This document shows positions 34,055 through 43,147 of a stretch of 64,000 nucleotides of DNA, one piece after another. Location: NCBI GenBank assembly GCA_032690845.1, contig CM064429.1:11688569-11752568 (forward strand), in the 5' to 3' direction. The position numbers were made by a program, and so were the translations under genes. Within the stretch, counting starts at the first letter, position 1. Each line of letters opens with the position of its first letter. The notes beneath the pieces are model-generated. The model saw nothing but the letters and a program-made list of their open reading frames with translations, had not been told where the DNA came from and did no database searches. The DNA is from Eleusine coracana subsp. coracana (Eukaryota; Streptophyta; Magnoliopsida; Poales; Poaceae).

Positions 34055-35545
34055 ATGTTCAACCGAATGAAGCAAGTCGCCGGAATCAAGCGGAGAAAAA
34101 GCACTCGTGCAAGCACGAGTCAAGCATCCTCCGTCGAGCTCACACCAAGTCCGGGGCATGGTGACCCCGAAGCTGAAATTCCGGAGGAAAGGCCGGCCTT
34201 GCTCATCACCGAGGAGCATCTCGACATCAAGGACGACCGCGAGGGCCAAGCCATCGCGCTCATGAGAGAACGGCCATTCGCCCACACCCGACGCTTCGAT
34301 CCGGACTTCCTCGAGAAAATAGGTATGAGAGAAGAATTTGCCTCTATTTTTCGCACTATGGGTTGGCTAAATTTCGTAGAAGTAGATGAGCCGGATTCTC
34401 GTTTGCTTACTATGCAGTTTTTATGCACTCTTAGAAAGTATGATGAAGGCATTTCTTTTCGCTTGTTTGGGCAAGAGCGCTTGGTCACATGGGGTGATCT
34501 TCATGCTATGCTAGGTCTAAATCCTAAATCTAGGCTAGACTTAGATAAAGCGCTAAAGGGGTTCCATAAAGAAAGTTTTTGGAAAAAGATTTCCGGAAAC
34601 GAGTGGGGTCCCAAGCCTAGAACAAGTGCCATCCATAATCCTACACTTAGATTTATGCATGTGTGGTTGGCTATGACCTTGTTTCCTCGAGGTGACATTA
34701 GGGTTGTCCGGCAAGATGAATTGAAAATACTTTATGCCATGGTTAAGAAAATTAGGGTGTCACCCGTGGAATGCATGATTGATCAATGGTTAGACAATAT
34801 AAAGTTGACAGGACCAATTGGGTGCACCTCTTTAGTTACTCGCATTGCGCAGAAGTGTGGTCTGCTTGAGAATGTTCATGTTGAATATTTGATGGTAGAT
34901 AGAGAATTTCTAGGCGAGGACTATTTTGTGCAAGGACATACTTTGAAACATGGTCCAAATAATACCTTGATCTATCACTTTCCCGGGTATACAAATGAAT
35001 TCCCGTTACCTAACCCGGGTCTTCGTTTGTATCACTGTCGGGCACTAACCCTCCCACTTGAGCCAGTGGGAGAAGTTCGCAGGCATAGTGTTTCAGGGCG
35101 ACCGACACGTTCCCGTAGGCATATGGAGCCTACACCGGAGTTTCACACTCCGACCGGAGATCCGGTATGGGAGCAGCCCCCGCCACAGGACGAGGCGGGT
35201 GCATCAACATGGCAGGCCGGAGCATGGGAATCTCAGTACGATTACCCCATGCAGACGTCATCAAGTTCAAGCGGACCGCCATCCTTTGCCACTTGGTCAT
35301 TCTCATCCCGTGGGTTCCGTGAACTCAACTATGGGATGGCTGAGTTGACAAGGAGGGCGAACGACATTGATTTGCGCACCGAGAGCATGCAACAAACTCT
35401 CACGCAACATGTCACCGACACCCAGCAATGGCAGAATTTCAGCGACAACCAATTCCGCCAGCTGAACGCGATGATGGCTCAGAATCAGAACAATTGGGAT
35501 GCCTTCTTCCGCTCCCAAGGCTACGACCCGAACCAGCAGATATGA
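34055..35545 (+). CDS. ATHILA-type ORF (retrotransposon ORF-1 family), intact
   Basis: ATG at 34055 gives 496 residues with no stop, MFNRMKQVAGIKRRKSTRAS, then a globular region (about 100-350): RRFDPDFLEKIGMREEFASI, LLTMQFLCTLRKYDEGISFR, LVTWGDLHAMLGLNP, HNPTLRFMHVWLAMTLFPRG and CTSLVTRIAQKCGLL. It resembles the ATHILA/retrotransposon ORF-1 group (recognised by eye). A basic start may be a nuclear signal. The end is Gln- and Asn-rich and coiled-coil-like (LRTESMQQTLTQHVTDTQQW). No signal peptide or membrane helix is visible, so it is not an obvious envelope. Its place, after the missing pol and before the 3' UTR, is that of extra ORFs in Athila. Function unknown. Confidence 0.82.
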   Translation: MFNRMKQVAGIKRRKSTRASTSQASSVELTPSPGHGDPEAEIPEERPALLITEEHLDIKDDREGQAIALMRERPFAHTRRFDPDFLEKIGMREEFASIFRTMGWLNFVEVDEPDSRLLTMQFLCTLRKYDEGISFRLFGQERLVTWGDLHAMLGLNPKSRLDLDKALKGFHKESFWKKISGNEWGPKPRTSAIHNPTLRFMHVWLAMTLFPRGDIRVVRQDELKILYAMVKKIRVSPVECMIDQWLDNIKLTGPIGCTSLVTRIAQKCGLLENVHVEYLMVDREFLGEDYFVQGHTLKHGPNNTLIYHFPGYTNEFPLPNPGLRLYHCRALTLPLEPVGEVRRHSVSGRPTRSRRHMEPTPEFHTPTGDPVWEQPPPQDEAGASTWQAGAWESQYDYPMQTSSSSSGPPSFATWSFSSRGFRELNYGMAELTRRANDIDLRTESMQQTLTQHVTDTQQWQNFSDNQFRQLNAMMAQNQNNWDAFFRSQGYDPNQQI

Positions 35546-36960
35546 GCAAGAACAAGCTTGGGGGAGGACCCCCCTTCTCACGGTAACTTGTATCTTTCCC
35601 CTTCCCTTTATTTCTTGCATTTGCTAAATCTGAAAATCCATAAAAATTTGCAAAACATAAAAAGAACAAAAATATTTCCCTTTTTCATGCGCGGTATGAA
35701 TGTGTATAATTTTCCTATGTTGAGATGATGAATAGTTGCTCTGTCCTTTATTCCTCTCTAAAGCTAGTTTACAACTTAGTACTCTCTCAAGAGTTAGGTT
35801 TGTTGGTAAATCTTGCCTTGAACTTGAATCTTGTGGGTAGCATATGCATTCTCTAGTTCTAAGTTGTTGAGAGGTATGATATGATAGATAGGGCTGCTAT
35901 GATCTTGCTCAACGTAAAGCTTGAATTCCGGAGTTTTATTTTTCAAAATGACAAATTGATAAGTTCCTCAATGATGAAATTCCCACCACAGCCATATGTA
36001 GTGTTTACATTTGAAAACCTTTACACATATGCTGCTTGTTTCACATTGAGCTTAGTCAAAATTGTTGTGACCCTAGTAGAACTCTTTTCATGCTTTCTTG
36101 ATCAAGATCATATACACACATCCACCGCCATGAGCTATCCTTCTAAATCAAGAAGATAGCATCCACCATATCCACCATATCCACCGTGAGCTATTCTTCT
36201 ACACCGGAAGAAAGCCACTATCCATCCATCCATCCAAAGAAACACTCCATATATCCATTACAAAATTCCTCTCTCAAAGTATTCATTGCAAACTAGGACT
36301 ATGGCTACGCAAAAAGAAAAGAAAAAAAAAATGCTCAAAAAAAAAAAAGAGAGCAAGCAAAAGATAGCCATAGCCTAGAAACTCCAAAAGAGAGAAGGAA
36401 AATTCAAAAAGGAGTTATTTCTTCCCATCCACCATTCCTCCGTTCTCCCACACACTTGCACATCTTGATCAAGATTGTTTGAATTGATGTTTTTCTTGGA
36501 TCCGGTCTTTTGACATAGCAATATTATGTGAACATGAGTGCCTCATATATCCCTACCTTGAGCTCCACATAAAGCCTTATTTAGAAGTAGGTGATTATAG
36601 GCAACACTTTGCCTTGGTGAGGAATCATACACATATTGAGTGATCCGAGAGAATCATTTGAGGAACTTGGTTTTTATTTTCAAAATCTTTTGAAAACCTC
36701 CGGAATAACATAGCGGAATCTAGAGCAAGTGATTGGTGCCCTGCAATTGTTCTATCTCTCAACCGCCCAAGACAATGAGGTGTAAAAGCCCCATGGATCG
36801 AGGTAAATGGGTAAGTTATGTGCCAACATATTTAATTCTAGGAAGAGTACTTTGTTGTGCGCATAGTATTATTGAGGAATAGGACATTGTAGCAACTCCT
36901 GATCAACAACTTAAGTTTATCTTTGCTTCGGGACGAGCAAAGGGTAAGCTTGGGGGAGTT
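35546..36960 (+). other. Athila-like 3' UTR and polypurine tract
   Basis: Non-coding, with an A-rich run of A/G tracts (36305-36360) and CCATCCA-type short repeats (36170-36235). It ends AAGCTTGGGGGAGTT (36946-36960), the polypurine tract at the 3' LTR. A near match (AAGCTTGGGGGAGGAC) lies just after the ORF at 35556. The same UTR type is seen at 10967-11335. Confidence 0.75.
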
Positions 36961-38509
36961 TGTTGACGGCTGTTAAGTACCGTTTTCAACCGTCAACTAT
37001 ACTCAAATAAAGGAGAATTTGGCATTTCATACACGCATGCTTTAGCACAATAATATAGTTCCACTTGTACTTGGAGAACTTTGTGCATGCAGGAGGAAAT
37101 GTGAAGGAAACACCTCAAAAGGCAAGAAAACACACTTTCGACCAATCAGAGAGCACCACATGGACATCACACGGATTGAAGGGCCCATTTGCAGCACTTA
37201 ACCGACGTAACTCCCTGTAATACCGCGCAAACCGACGTCAGGGCCCACAGGACAGCCACCTGGAGAAAGCACAGGCCAGGAGGGGCCACCCCCAGGTCGG
37301 CCGACCTGGTCAGGTCGGCCGACCCGGCCGGGCGCCCTCTCCGCCTGGGCTTCCACGTGTTGGCTCCTCCGCGACTCCTGATGACGGTTTGAGATGCCTT
37401 CCGTGGCGGTTACTCTCCCTTGCCGACCTATTGAGGCTATAAATAGGAGGGTGTGCCTTCACACTCAACACACACCACAAGAAGCATTTCTCTCTTGCTA
37501 GTAGTAGTTCTTGGAGTTTTAGTGGAGTTAGGCTGAGTCTAGAGCTCTCTAGTCCCAAGTCTTCACTTGGAATTGGTATGGCTCTTGTATCTTTTCCCTT
37601 TTGTAAGACTTTGCTCTTATCAATATATATATCTTTTCTATATAGTTGTGCTTGGGTCATGAGTTTCTTGTTTGATATTGTGATCCATATATGTGATAGT
37701 ATAGTCTACTTGTGTGATAGTAGTTTATATTTATTATACTACTATTGTCATGCTAGTTATATACCGTCACTATAGTCTAGTTTATATGTTATAGTCTCTA
37801 TGCTTAGTTTTAGCTGATAAAGTATAGCATGGGTTTGGTGATCGTATTCGTACGGTAGCTCTGCCTCGTTAATAGTAATCGCGGAGGGGCAGAGTGCTCT
37901 TTGGTCATGCAAGTATGGTACTTGGGTGACTGATTTGCATCAATTATTCGTTAGTCTACTGGTTCGTTGAGGTAGGCGGCAGGTGGTGACAGCCCTGTCC
38001 GTCCTTTGAAATCCTCCCCGCTAGGCTAGTGCGTAGGCTCTTGGCAGAAGTCGCCTGTGGATGCAGGGGTAAGTCCGTGCCTGAAGTGCTATACTATTGA
38101 CTGCTGAACCTGAGTGTGGGTCTGTATGTATTCTACTTAGGCTATGCAACTGTATAGGAATGTATAGTAGGAGTAGCTTAGCCTAGTCTTTCCTCCACTA
38201 GACTTTATTTATTTAGTAGGAATCTTCTGTGTGTGTCACACTACCCGGTTATTATCATGTACCCGCCTGTCTTGGTTAGATATCCTTGCTAATTGTTAAC
38301 ATGATCTTATATGTTAGTAACGCTTCTTGATCATAACCTTCCTTTGGGATAAACAAATACGATACCCTGAATACTTCCGGGTGAAATGCTACAGCGGTAT
38401 TCTCCGTGCACTTGCGGATTTTACCTACTTGACTCTGGGACATATTAGTGAACCGTTTCTGGTCCCGTGCCGGGAATGATTTATTAATATGGCTTAGCAA
38501 AAGTCAACA
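36961..38509 (+). repeat. 3' LTR of the Athila-like element
   Basis: Same length (1549 bases) as the 5' LTR, with about 13 differences. One lies in the second palindrome arm (AGGTCGGCC here, AGATCGGCC in the 5' LTR), which makes the pair here more perfect. TATA box at 37437-37447. Confidence 0.93.
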
Positions 38510-38514
38510 AAGAA

Positions 38515-38836
38515 CTGGCTGGCCTAGCCATGATCAAGACCACACTTCCACAAGCTCTTCCTCCACCTCCCACGTGCCTCATGACCACGAGCTTTGGAGT
38601 ATGCTTGAGCAAACCCGCGACATCGTTTTCAAGAAATCCAAAATGTTGGATGTGGTAAGAAGAGAGTGTAAGTTGGCTAAGGACCATTTTGGTGAGCTTG
38701 AGAGTAAGCTCAAGGACCTTGTCACATCTTATGAGGCCCTAAATAAGAGTTATGACAAACTCAAGGGTGATCATGTAGAGCTACGTGAGAAGTACGAGGT
38801 ACTTGAACTTACTTTTGAAGCCATCAATGTTGAGAA
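38515..38836 (+). pseudogene. Copia gag, C-terminal coiled-coil part after the insertion
   Basis: Directly after the second AAGAA the frame continues (CTGGCTGGCCTAGCC gives LAGLA). A shift then leads to LWSMLEQTRDIVFKKSKMLD, HFGELESKLKDLVTSYEALN and KSYDKLKGDHVELREKYEVL, a heptad-rich coiled coil as found at the end of SIRE-type gag. It ends at the junction with the tandem array near 38836. Confidence 0.75.
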
Positions 38837-39590
38837 GGGGAGGGTGGCGTTTTTCAAAAAACTTAGCAAAAAAATGCTAAGGGGCTCGTTGCAGCCCAAA
38901 CCCGTCGAAGGCCAAGGGGCTCGTTGCAGCCCAAATCCTGTCGAAGGGTTCGCCCTAAAACACCTCACCCCTAGCACTTCGAGGGGGAGGGTGGCGTTTT
39001 TCAAAAAACTTAGCGAAAAAATACTAAGGGGCTCGTTGCAGCCCAAACCCGTCAAAGGGTTCGCCCTAAAACACCTCGCCCCTAGCACTTCGAGGGGGAG
39101 GGTGGAGTTTTTCAAAAAACTTAGTGAAAAAATGCTAAGGGGCTCGTTGTAGCCCAAACCCGTCAAAGGGTTCGCCCTAAAACACCTTGCCCCTAGCACT
39201 TCAAGGGGAGGGTGGCGTTTTTTAAAAAACTTAGCGAAAAAATGCTAAGGGGCTCGTTGCAGCCCAAATCCCGTCGACGGGTTCGCCCTAAAACACCTCG
39301 CCCCTAGCACTTCGAGGGGGAGGGTGGCATTTTTCAAAAAACTTAGCAAAAAAATGCTAAGGGGCTCGTTGCAGCAACCCGTCAAAGGGTTCGCCCTAAA
39401 ACACCTCGCCCCTAGCACTTCGAGGGGGAGGGTGGCGTTTTTCAAAAAACTTAGCGAAAAAATGCTAAGGGGCTCGTTCCAGCCCAAACCCGTCGAAGGC
39501 CTAGGGGCTCGTTGCAGCCCAAATCTCGTCGAAGGGTTCGTCTTAGAACACCTCGCCCTTAGCAATTCGAGGGAGAGGGCGGTATTTGAC
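38837..39590 (+). repeat. Tandem array in the Tat 3' UTR, units of about 110 and 147 bases
   Basis: The anchor AGGGTGG recurs at 38841, 38988, 39099, 39209, 39321 and 39429, with a changed copy at 39576, giving spacings of 147, 111, 110, 112, 108 and 147. The longer units contain an extra internal copy of the block AGGGGCTCGTTGCAGCCCAAA. Each unit carries an inverted pair CTTAGC...GCTAAG with an 8-base spacer and a PPT-like TTCGAGGGGGAGGG. ORFs through it on both strands are a by-product of the repeats. Confidence 0.92.
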
Positions 39591-39668
39591 GTCAGCGCTA
39601 AGCAAATCATAGCAACACAAACCTAGCAAGACATAATATATTACAATTGCAGCTAATGAATGTTTACA

Positions 39669-40403
39669 TCAGAAATCACAATCAATGGGTTCTTCTTTTA
39701 CAACAACCCTAGAAGCTAACAACTGGGGAAGCAAAACCGACCATTCATTGGTGGTGTAACCAGGCGGAGGGCGGCAAGGATTAGGTCTCGAGCCCCCGGA
39801 ACCAAGGACACTCGAATCTTGGGCATTTCCACTAGTTGGAACTGGCGCTTGCGAAAAGGATTTAGTAATCTTCGTCGGCGAATTCAGCACGAAGCTAACT
39901 GATCGCTTCGCCACAGTAAGCCGCGGACGGGATGGCCGCGGAATCAAGGCGTCGGAACCATTGGTGCTCAAGGATTTCTCACTTTGCTTCGGATGCGGAG
40001 ACCTCGGTCCTCGCTCCCTGCATAGTCTGTCTACTGAGACTCCCCCACCACGGGACCTACCCCTACCCCGACGACCAAGTGTGGATGACGCACTAGATGA
40101 AGCGCCATGTGTAAATAAGTGGGAATAATCCCCCACACAAACCACACCGGCGTCCAAAGTCACCAAGCGCGCTTTGGACGAAGATGCGCGCTCGGGGTAC
40201 TCAAATCTTTCAGCCTCCGTCGCAACATCTAACGCTTCGAAGCCGCTCAAACTGGCCTCAGAACTACTCGAAGCAGGCATCGGTACGGAAGCATCATCCA
40301 TTAAAGATTGGGACCCTTCACTCATCAAATCCAACATGTGCAACATGGAAGATCCACTAGAAGCATCCTCTTCGGACTCCCGCGCAGGCAACACGAAGGA
40401 CAC
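39669..40403 (-). pseudogene. Tat antisense gene, last exon
   Basis: After a good acceptor on the minus strand (ACCCTGCTCAG|GTGTCC, 40404), the frame is open to the stop at 39669. It is rich in Ser, Arg and Gly (ASSSASSTLGRRGRGRSRGG) and acidic near the start. No domain was recognised. It ends LPQLLASRVVVKEEPIDCDF. It belongs to the C-terminal, variable part of the antisense protein. Confidence 0.55.
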
Positions 40404-40503
40404 CTGAGCAGGGTGAAGTAGGCATGTCAAAATTATAGTTACAAAATTTCCCTCAGGACCTCCCAAAAAGTACGTTATATCAATACAACAACTACAAATA
40501 ATC

Positions 40504-40635
40504 CTAAATCTCGCTTGGTGCGGCCTTTGATCCACCCTCCGAAGTTCCAGCCTTCTCGGCGGCGTTCCTCGAAGTGCCTTGGCCCCCCGAAGGATCTTCA
40601 GCCTGGCCATCACCGCTCCTCGAAGAGCCACGCAT
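40504..40635 (-). pseudogene. Tat antisense gene, short exon
   Basis: The acceptor GTGCTTGTGCAG|ATGCGTGG at 40636 and the donor of the exon before it (GGCTCAG|GTTATA, 40712) define a small intron (40636-40712). The exon encodes MRGSSRSGDGQAEDPSGGQG and a short tail to about 40504. Its own donor was not placed. Confidence 0.45.
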
Positions 40636-40712
40636 CTGCACAAGCACAATCAATTTCAACTTTGAATGTCGCGCGAATAAATGAAAATACAATGCACAAA
40701 CAGAAGTATAAC

Positions 40713-41405
40713 CTGAGCCAGTTTCTCAATGGCAGCCTATCGAGCGGCTTCGCGGCCGTGATCGCACCAGAATTTCATTGCGACGCGCTTAGCCGCGGCG
40801 ATGGCCTCCGGTGATAAGCCATCCCGAGCGTCTACCCCAATCGAAAAGTTGCACCTTCCCAGAGCATGGAAGTGGTCACAGCCTTCGCGTTCTAGCAGCC
40901 CAAAAGCGGCCCCCGCAGTATGTAGTGCGCTGAAGTTGCCGTGCTTGTCCATCACCCCTAGGAGAGCTTCGAACTCAGACTTTCGCCACCCAAAGAAAAC
41001 AGCTTCGGTGATTGCAGCCCCGTCGGTTAGTGACATGGGCTCAGCACCAACATAACCTAAAGCCTCGCAATATTGCTGGTGTGCGGATACAGCTTGGGCA
41101 GCGAAACCATAGTTGCGAGTCGATCGGTCATGATTCAAAGTTGTGTTCTCATTTTCCAAAGCTGCGATCTTAGCCTCAGCAGCTTCCAGGCGACTTAAGC
41201 CGGTATTTAGTTCAGCAACCTCAGCCCGTGAAGCATTAAGCTCCTTTTGCATGCGCATAGCTTCAAGCGCAGCCTTATCCTTCGCAGACCGAAGGCTGTT
41301 AAGCTTCTCCTTCAGCAACATGTTCTCTATTGCAAGTGAATTCTTCTCCTTCTCCAACGAAGCTAGCTCCGTGCAAGTCTTCTCAGAAGAAATCCGCGGC
41401 TCCAA
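40713..41405 (-). pseudogene. Tat antisense gene, coiled-coil exon
   Basis: A long heptad region (TCTELASLEKEKNSLAIENM, LLKEKLNSLRSAKDKAALEA, LNTGLSRLEAAEAKIAALEN) is followed by a conserved-looking region AVFFGWRKSEFEALLGVMDK and FGLLEREGCDHFHALGRCNF. A TAG then interrupts GREAAR|AAIEKLAQ before the donor at 40712. A frameshift at about 41400 separates it from the upstream part. Coiled coils of this sort are common in Transposase_28-type proteins of grass elements. Confidence 0.6.
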
Positions 41406-42839
41406 ACAGCTGAGCCCCCTCGGCTATGAAAGCATCAGGAGCAGAGCATAGATTAGCCCAAGCCTTGGGATCAGCAAAATCCTCATACCCCTCGGGCAGC
41501 CCCAAGCCTCTACCAGCAGAACCTCCAAAGCCTCCAGCCCCAATCAAAAGTTGACTTGGACTCGAAGGTCCAAAGCGAGCAAAAAAGTTTTCCTTAAGAC
41601 CTGCAAGGGTGTCCGCGGCCTCCGTATCCACAGCCTGACTCCTCGTGGGAATAACGGAGGGACTCGAAGCTGGCGCATCAGCAACACCACTCGCAGCAAG
41701 GGGAGACACCACCACCACGTCATCCTCCTCATCGTCGTCGCCGTTGAAAGCATCCGCCATCGCGCCGACGCGCACCAAAGTTCCAACGGCGCGGAGGCCG
41801 GGGGCAGACGAGCTTGAAGGGTCCCGGCGGGCTCTTTAGCCAGCGCACGCTTCGGAGGGACCTTCAAAGTTTCCTCCTCCCTTTTCCTCTTCCCAATCTG
41901 CAGGGGAGGCTTCGGTGGACAATTCTCCTTCCTGGCCTTTTTGGCCCCCGTTGCCTTGCCAACATCCGAACCAACATTACCGGGGGACCGGTTCCTCTTC
42001 ATCCGAGGTCCTGGTGCGACACGAGCGGGATACTTCACACCGGCCAATGTCAGGACACGGTTAAGTCGGCCACTGTGCGAAGTCCACTCGCAGGTGTGTT
42101 TGTGCTCCTCATGAGTGTAAGGCCCCACCACAGCCTCGCCGGCGCACTGCAGGAAAACCAAAAACTCTTCATCACCAAAACCCCATTTATCCACGGGCAC
42201 CTCCAGGAATGGTATGGTGATGTCAGGCCGCGAGGGGATCTTCTTCTAAATAAAACTAGGAATTAAACATCCCTTGCGTAATGGCCACATATTCGCAGCC
42301 GCGAACTCTTCGACGAGGTCCCGACCGCTTGAATTGAAGGTAGCGACGTGGAAGGCAGCCTCGTTCTTATAGCCCTTAGGCACCCTGTCTTTCGTGGATC
42401 GAGGCTCGCAGGGAGTCAGCTTCGAAGGTAAGGAAAAAGTAGTCGCCCCTCCCTCTTTCGTAAGAGCAGTTTCCACGGCAACCTTCACGTACAGCCAGCA
42501 CTCATGCCACTTGTCACTCCAGCGGTTTTGACTGCACTTAACAAATTGATTATCGCGCTTGAAGCGGGGCATGAAGGTTACGCAGCCAAAGTCAGCCTCA
42601 TGTACCACGCCATCAATCTTGATAATCTTCGGTTGATAGTGAGCGCAGTAGTATTTGTAGAATACTTCGATATCAGGCTGGCCTTGATAACTCAGTATGC
42701 CCCAGACGAATTTGCTTAGCATAGCCATCTCGCTGGGGCTGATGTGATGGAGCTGCACGTTAAATCTGCTCAACACGTCCTTCACGAAGGCTGAGCAGGG
42801 AAAGCGAAGGCCAGCAGTGAAGTGGTCTTCAAAAACCAC
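41383..42839 (-). pseudogene. Tat antisense gene, conserved 'putative gypsy type transposon' domain
   Basis: The frame at 42246-42839 reads MVFEDHFTAGLRFPCSAFVK, DVLSRFNVQLHHISPSEMAM and LSKFVWGILSYQGQPDIEVF, the fold typical of the Transposase_28/plant mobile domain group. A TAG at about 42246 interrupts it, then it continues in frame (PSRPDITIPFLEVPVDKWGF) to 41830. A frameshift leads to 41383-41778 (acidic AFNGDDDEEDDVVVV, then Ser/Ala-rich). The natural role of this protein is not known. Confidence 0.65.
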
Positions 42840-42910
42840 GGCCTCGTCTTGAGCAGGGCATGGGGTAACCTCCTGACCAGCCAGCTCGGCTCCTCCAGAG
42901 GGAAAACACC

Positions 42911-43147
42911 CTAACTCGGCAAGCCTATGTAGTTTGGGGCATCGAGGCGAGATCGCCCAAAAACGGAGGTCTGAGGTCTGGATCCCTCGTGGTCTTTCCC
43001 CTTCCCCTTCCGACCCTTTGGCAGGCCAAAATCATCAGTGGGCAGTAGATCGCTGATATCTGCATCCACGTCCTCCAGGTCCTCATCCACCGGACCAGAG
43101 CTCTGAACCCTGTGGCTCGAACCTTGCCCTTGGGTGTTGGTGGCGAC
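42911..43147 (-). pseudogene. Tat antisense gene, 5' part after the solo LTR
   Basis: The frame VATNTQGQGSSHRVQSSGPV, then DEDLEDVDADISDLLPTDDF, is cut at 43147 by the solo LTR. Skipping the LTR and one copy of GTCGC, it joins GVGR from 44615 upward in the same frame. It is acidic and of low complexity. Confidence 0.6.

Larger units (their letters stand above)
31214..38509 (+). mobile_element. Complete non-autonomous Athila-like Ty3/gypsy element
   Basis: Two 1549-base LTRs (31214-32762 and 36961-38509) flank a 4.2-kb internal part with PBS, gag N-terminus, an intact ATHILA-type ORF, a long 3' UTR and a polypurine tract. The 5-base duplication AAGAA (31209-31213 and 38510-38514) is exact. 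I counted about 13 differences between the LTRs, nearly all transitions, so the insertion is recent. Protease, RT, RNase H and integrase are absent, so movement would need help from another element. Confidence 0.93.
28441..38836 (+). mobile_element. SIRE-like copia element D: LTR, PBS and gag, split by an Athila-like insertion
   Basis: It holds a 5' LTR, PBS and gag (to 31213, then 38515-38836), but no pol or 3' LTR. The complete element at 31214-38509 splits gag and leaves the duplication AAGAA on both sides. Across the split, the frame reads DVEE|LAGLAMIK without loss. At about 38836 the gag coiled coil changes abruptly into the tandem repeats of a different element, so everything downstream was lost or replaced. 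Confidence 0.8.

Noticed and set aside
34055..35545. An envelope gene making this a retrovirus
   Set aside because: No signal peptide, membrane helix or cleavage site is visible, so 'ATHILA-type ORF' is as far as the sequence goes.
31563..37660. Two identical-looking 116-codon ORFs (31563-31913 and 37310-37660, minus strand) and 65-codon ORFs on the plus strand
   Set aside because: They lie at the same place in the two LTRs of one element and differ only by an LTR substitution. Not genes.
38837..39590. Regular tandem repeats resembling a CRISPR array
   Set aside because: Units are contiguous with no unique spacers and sit in a plant retrotransposon 3' UTR.
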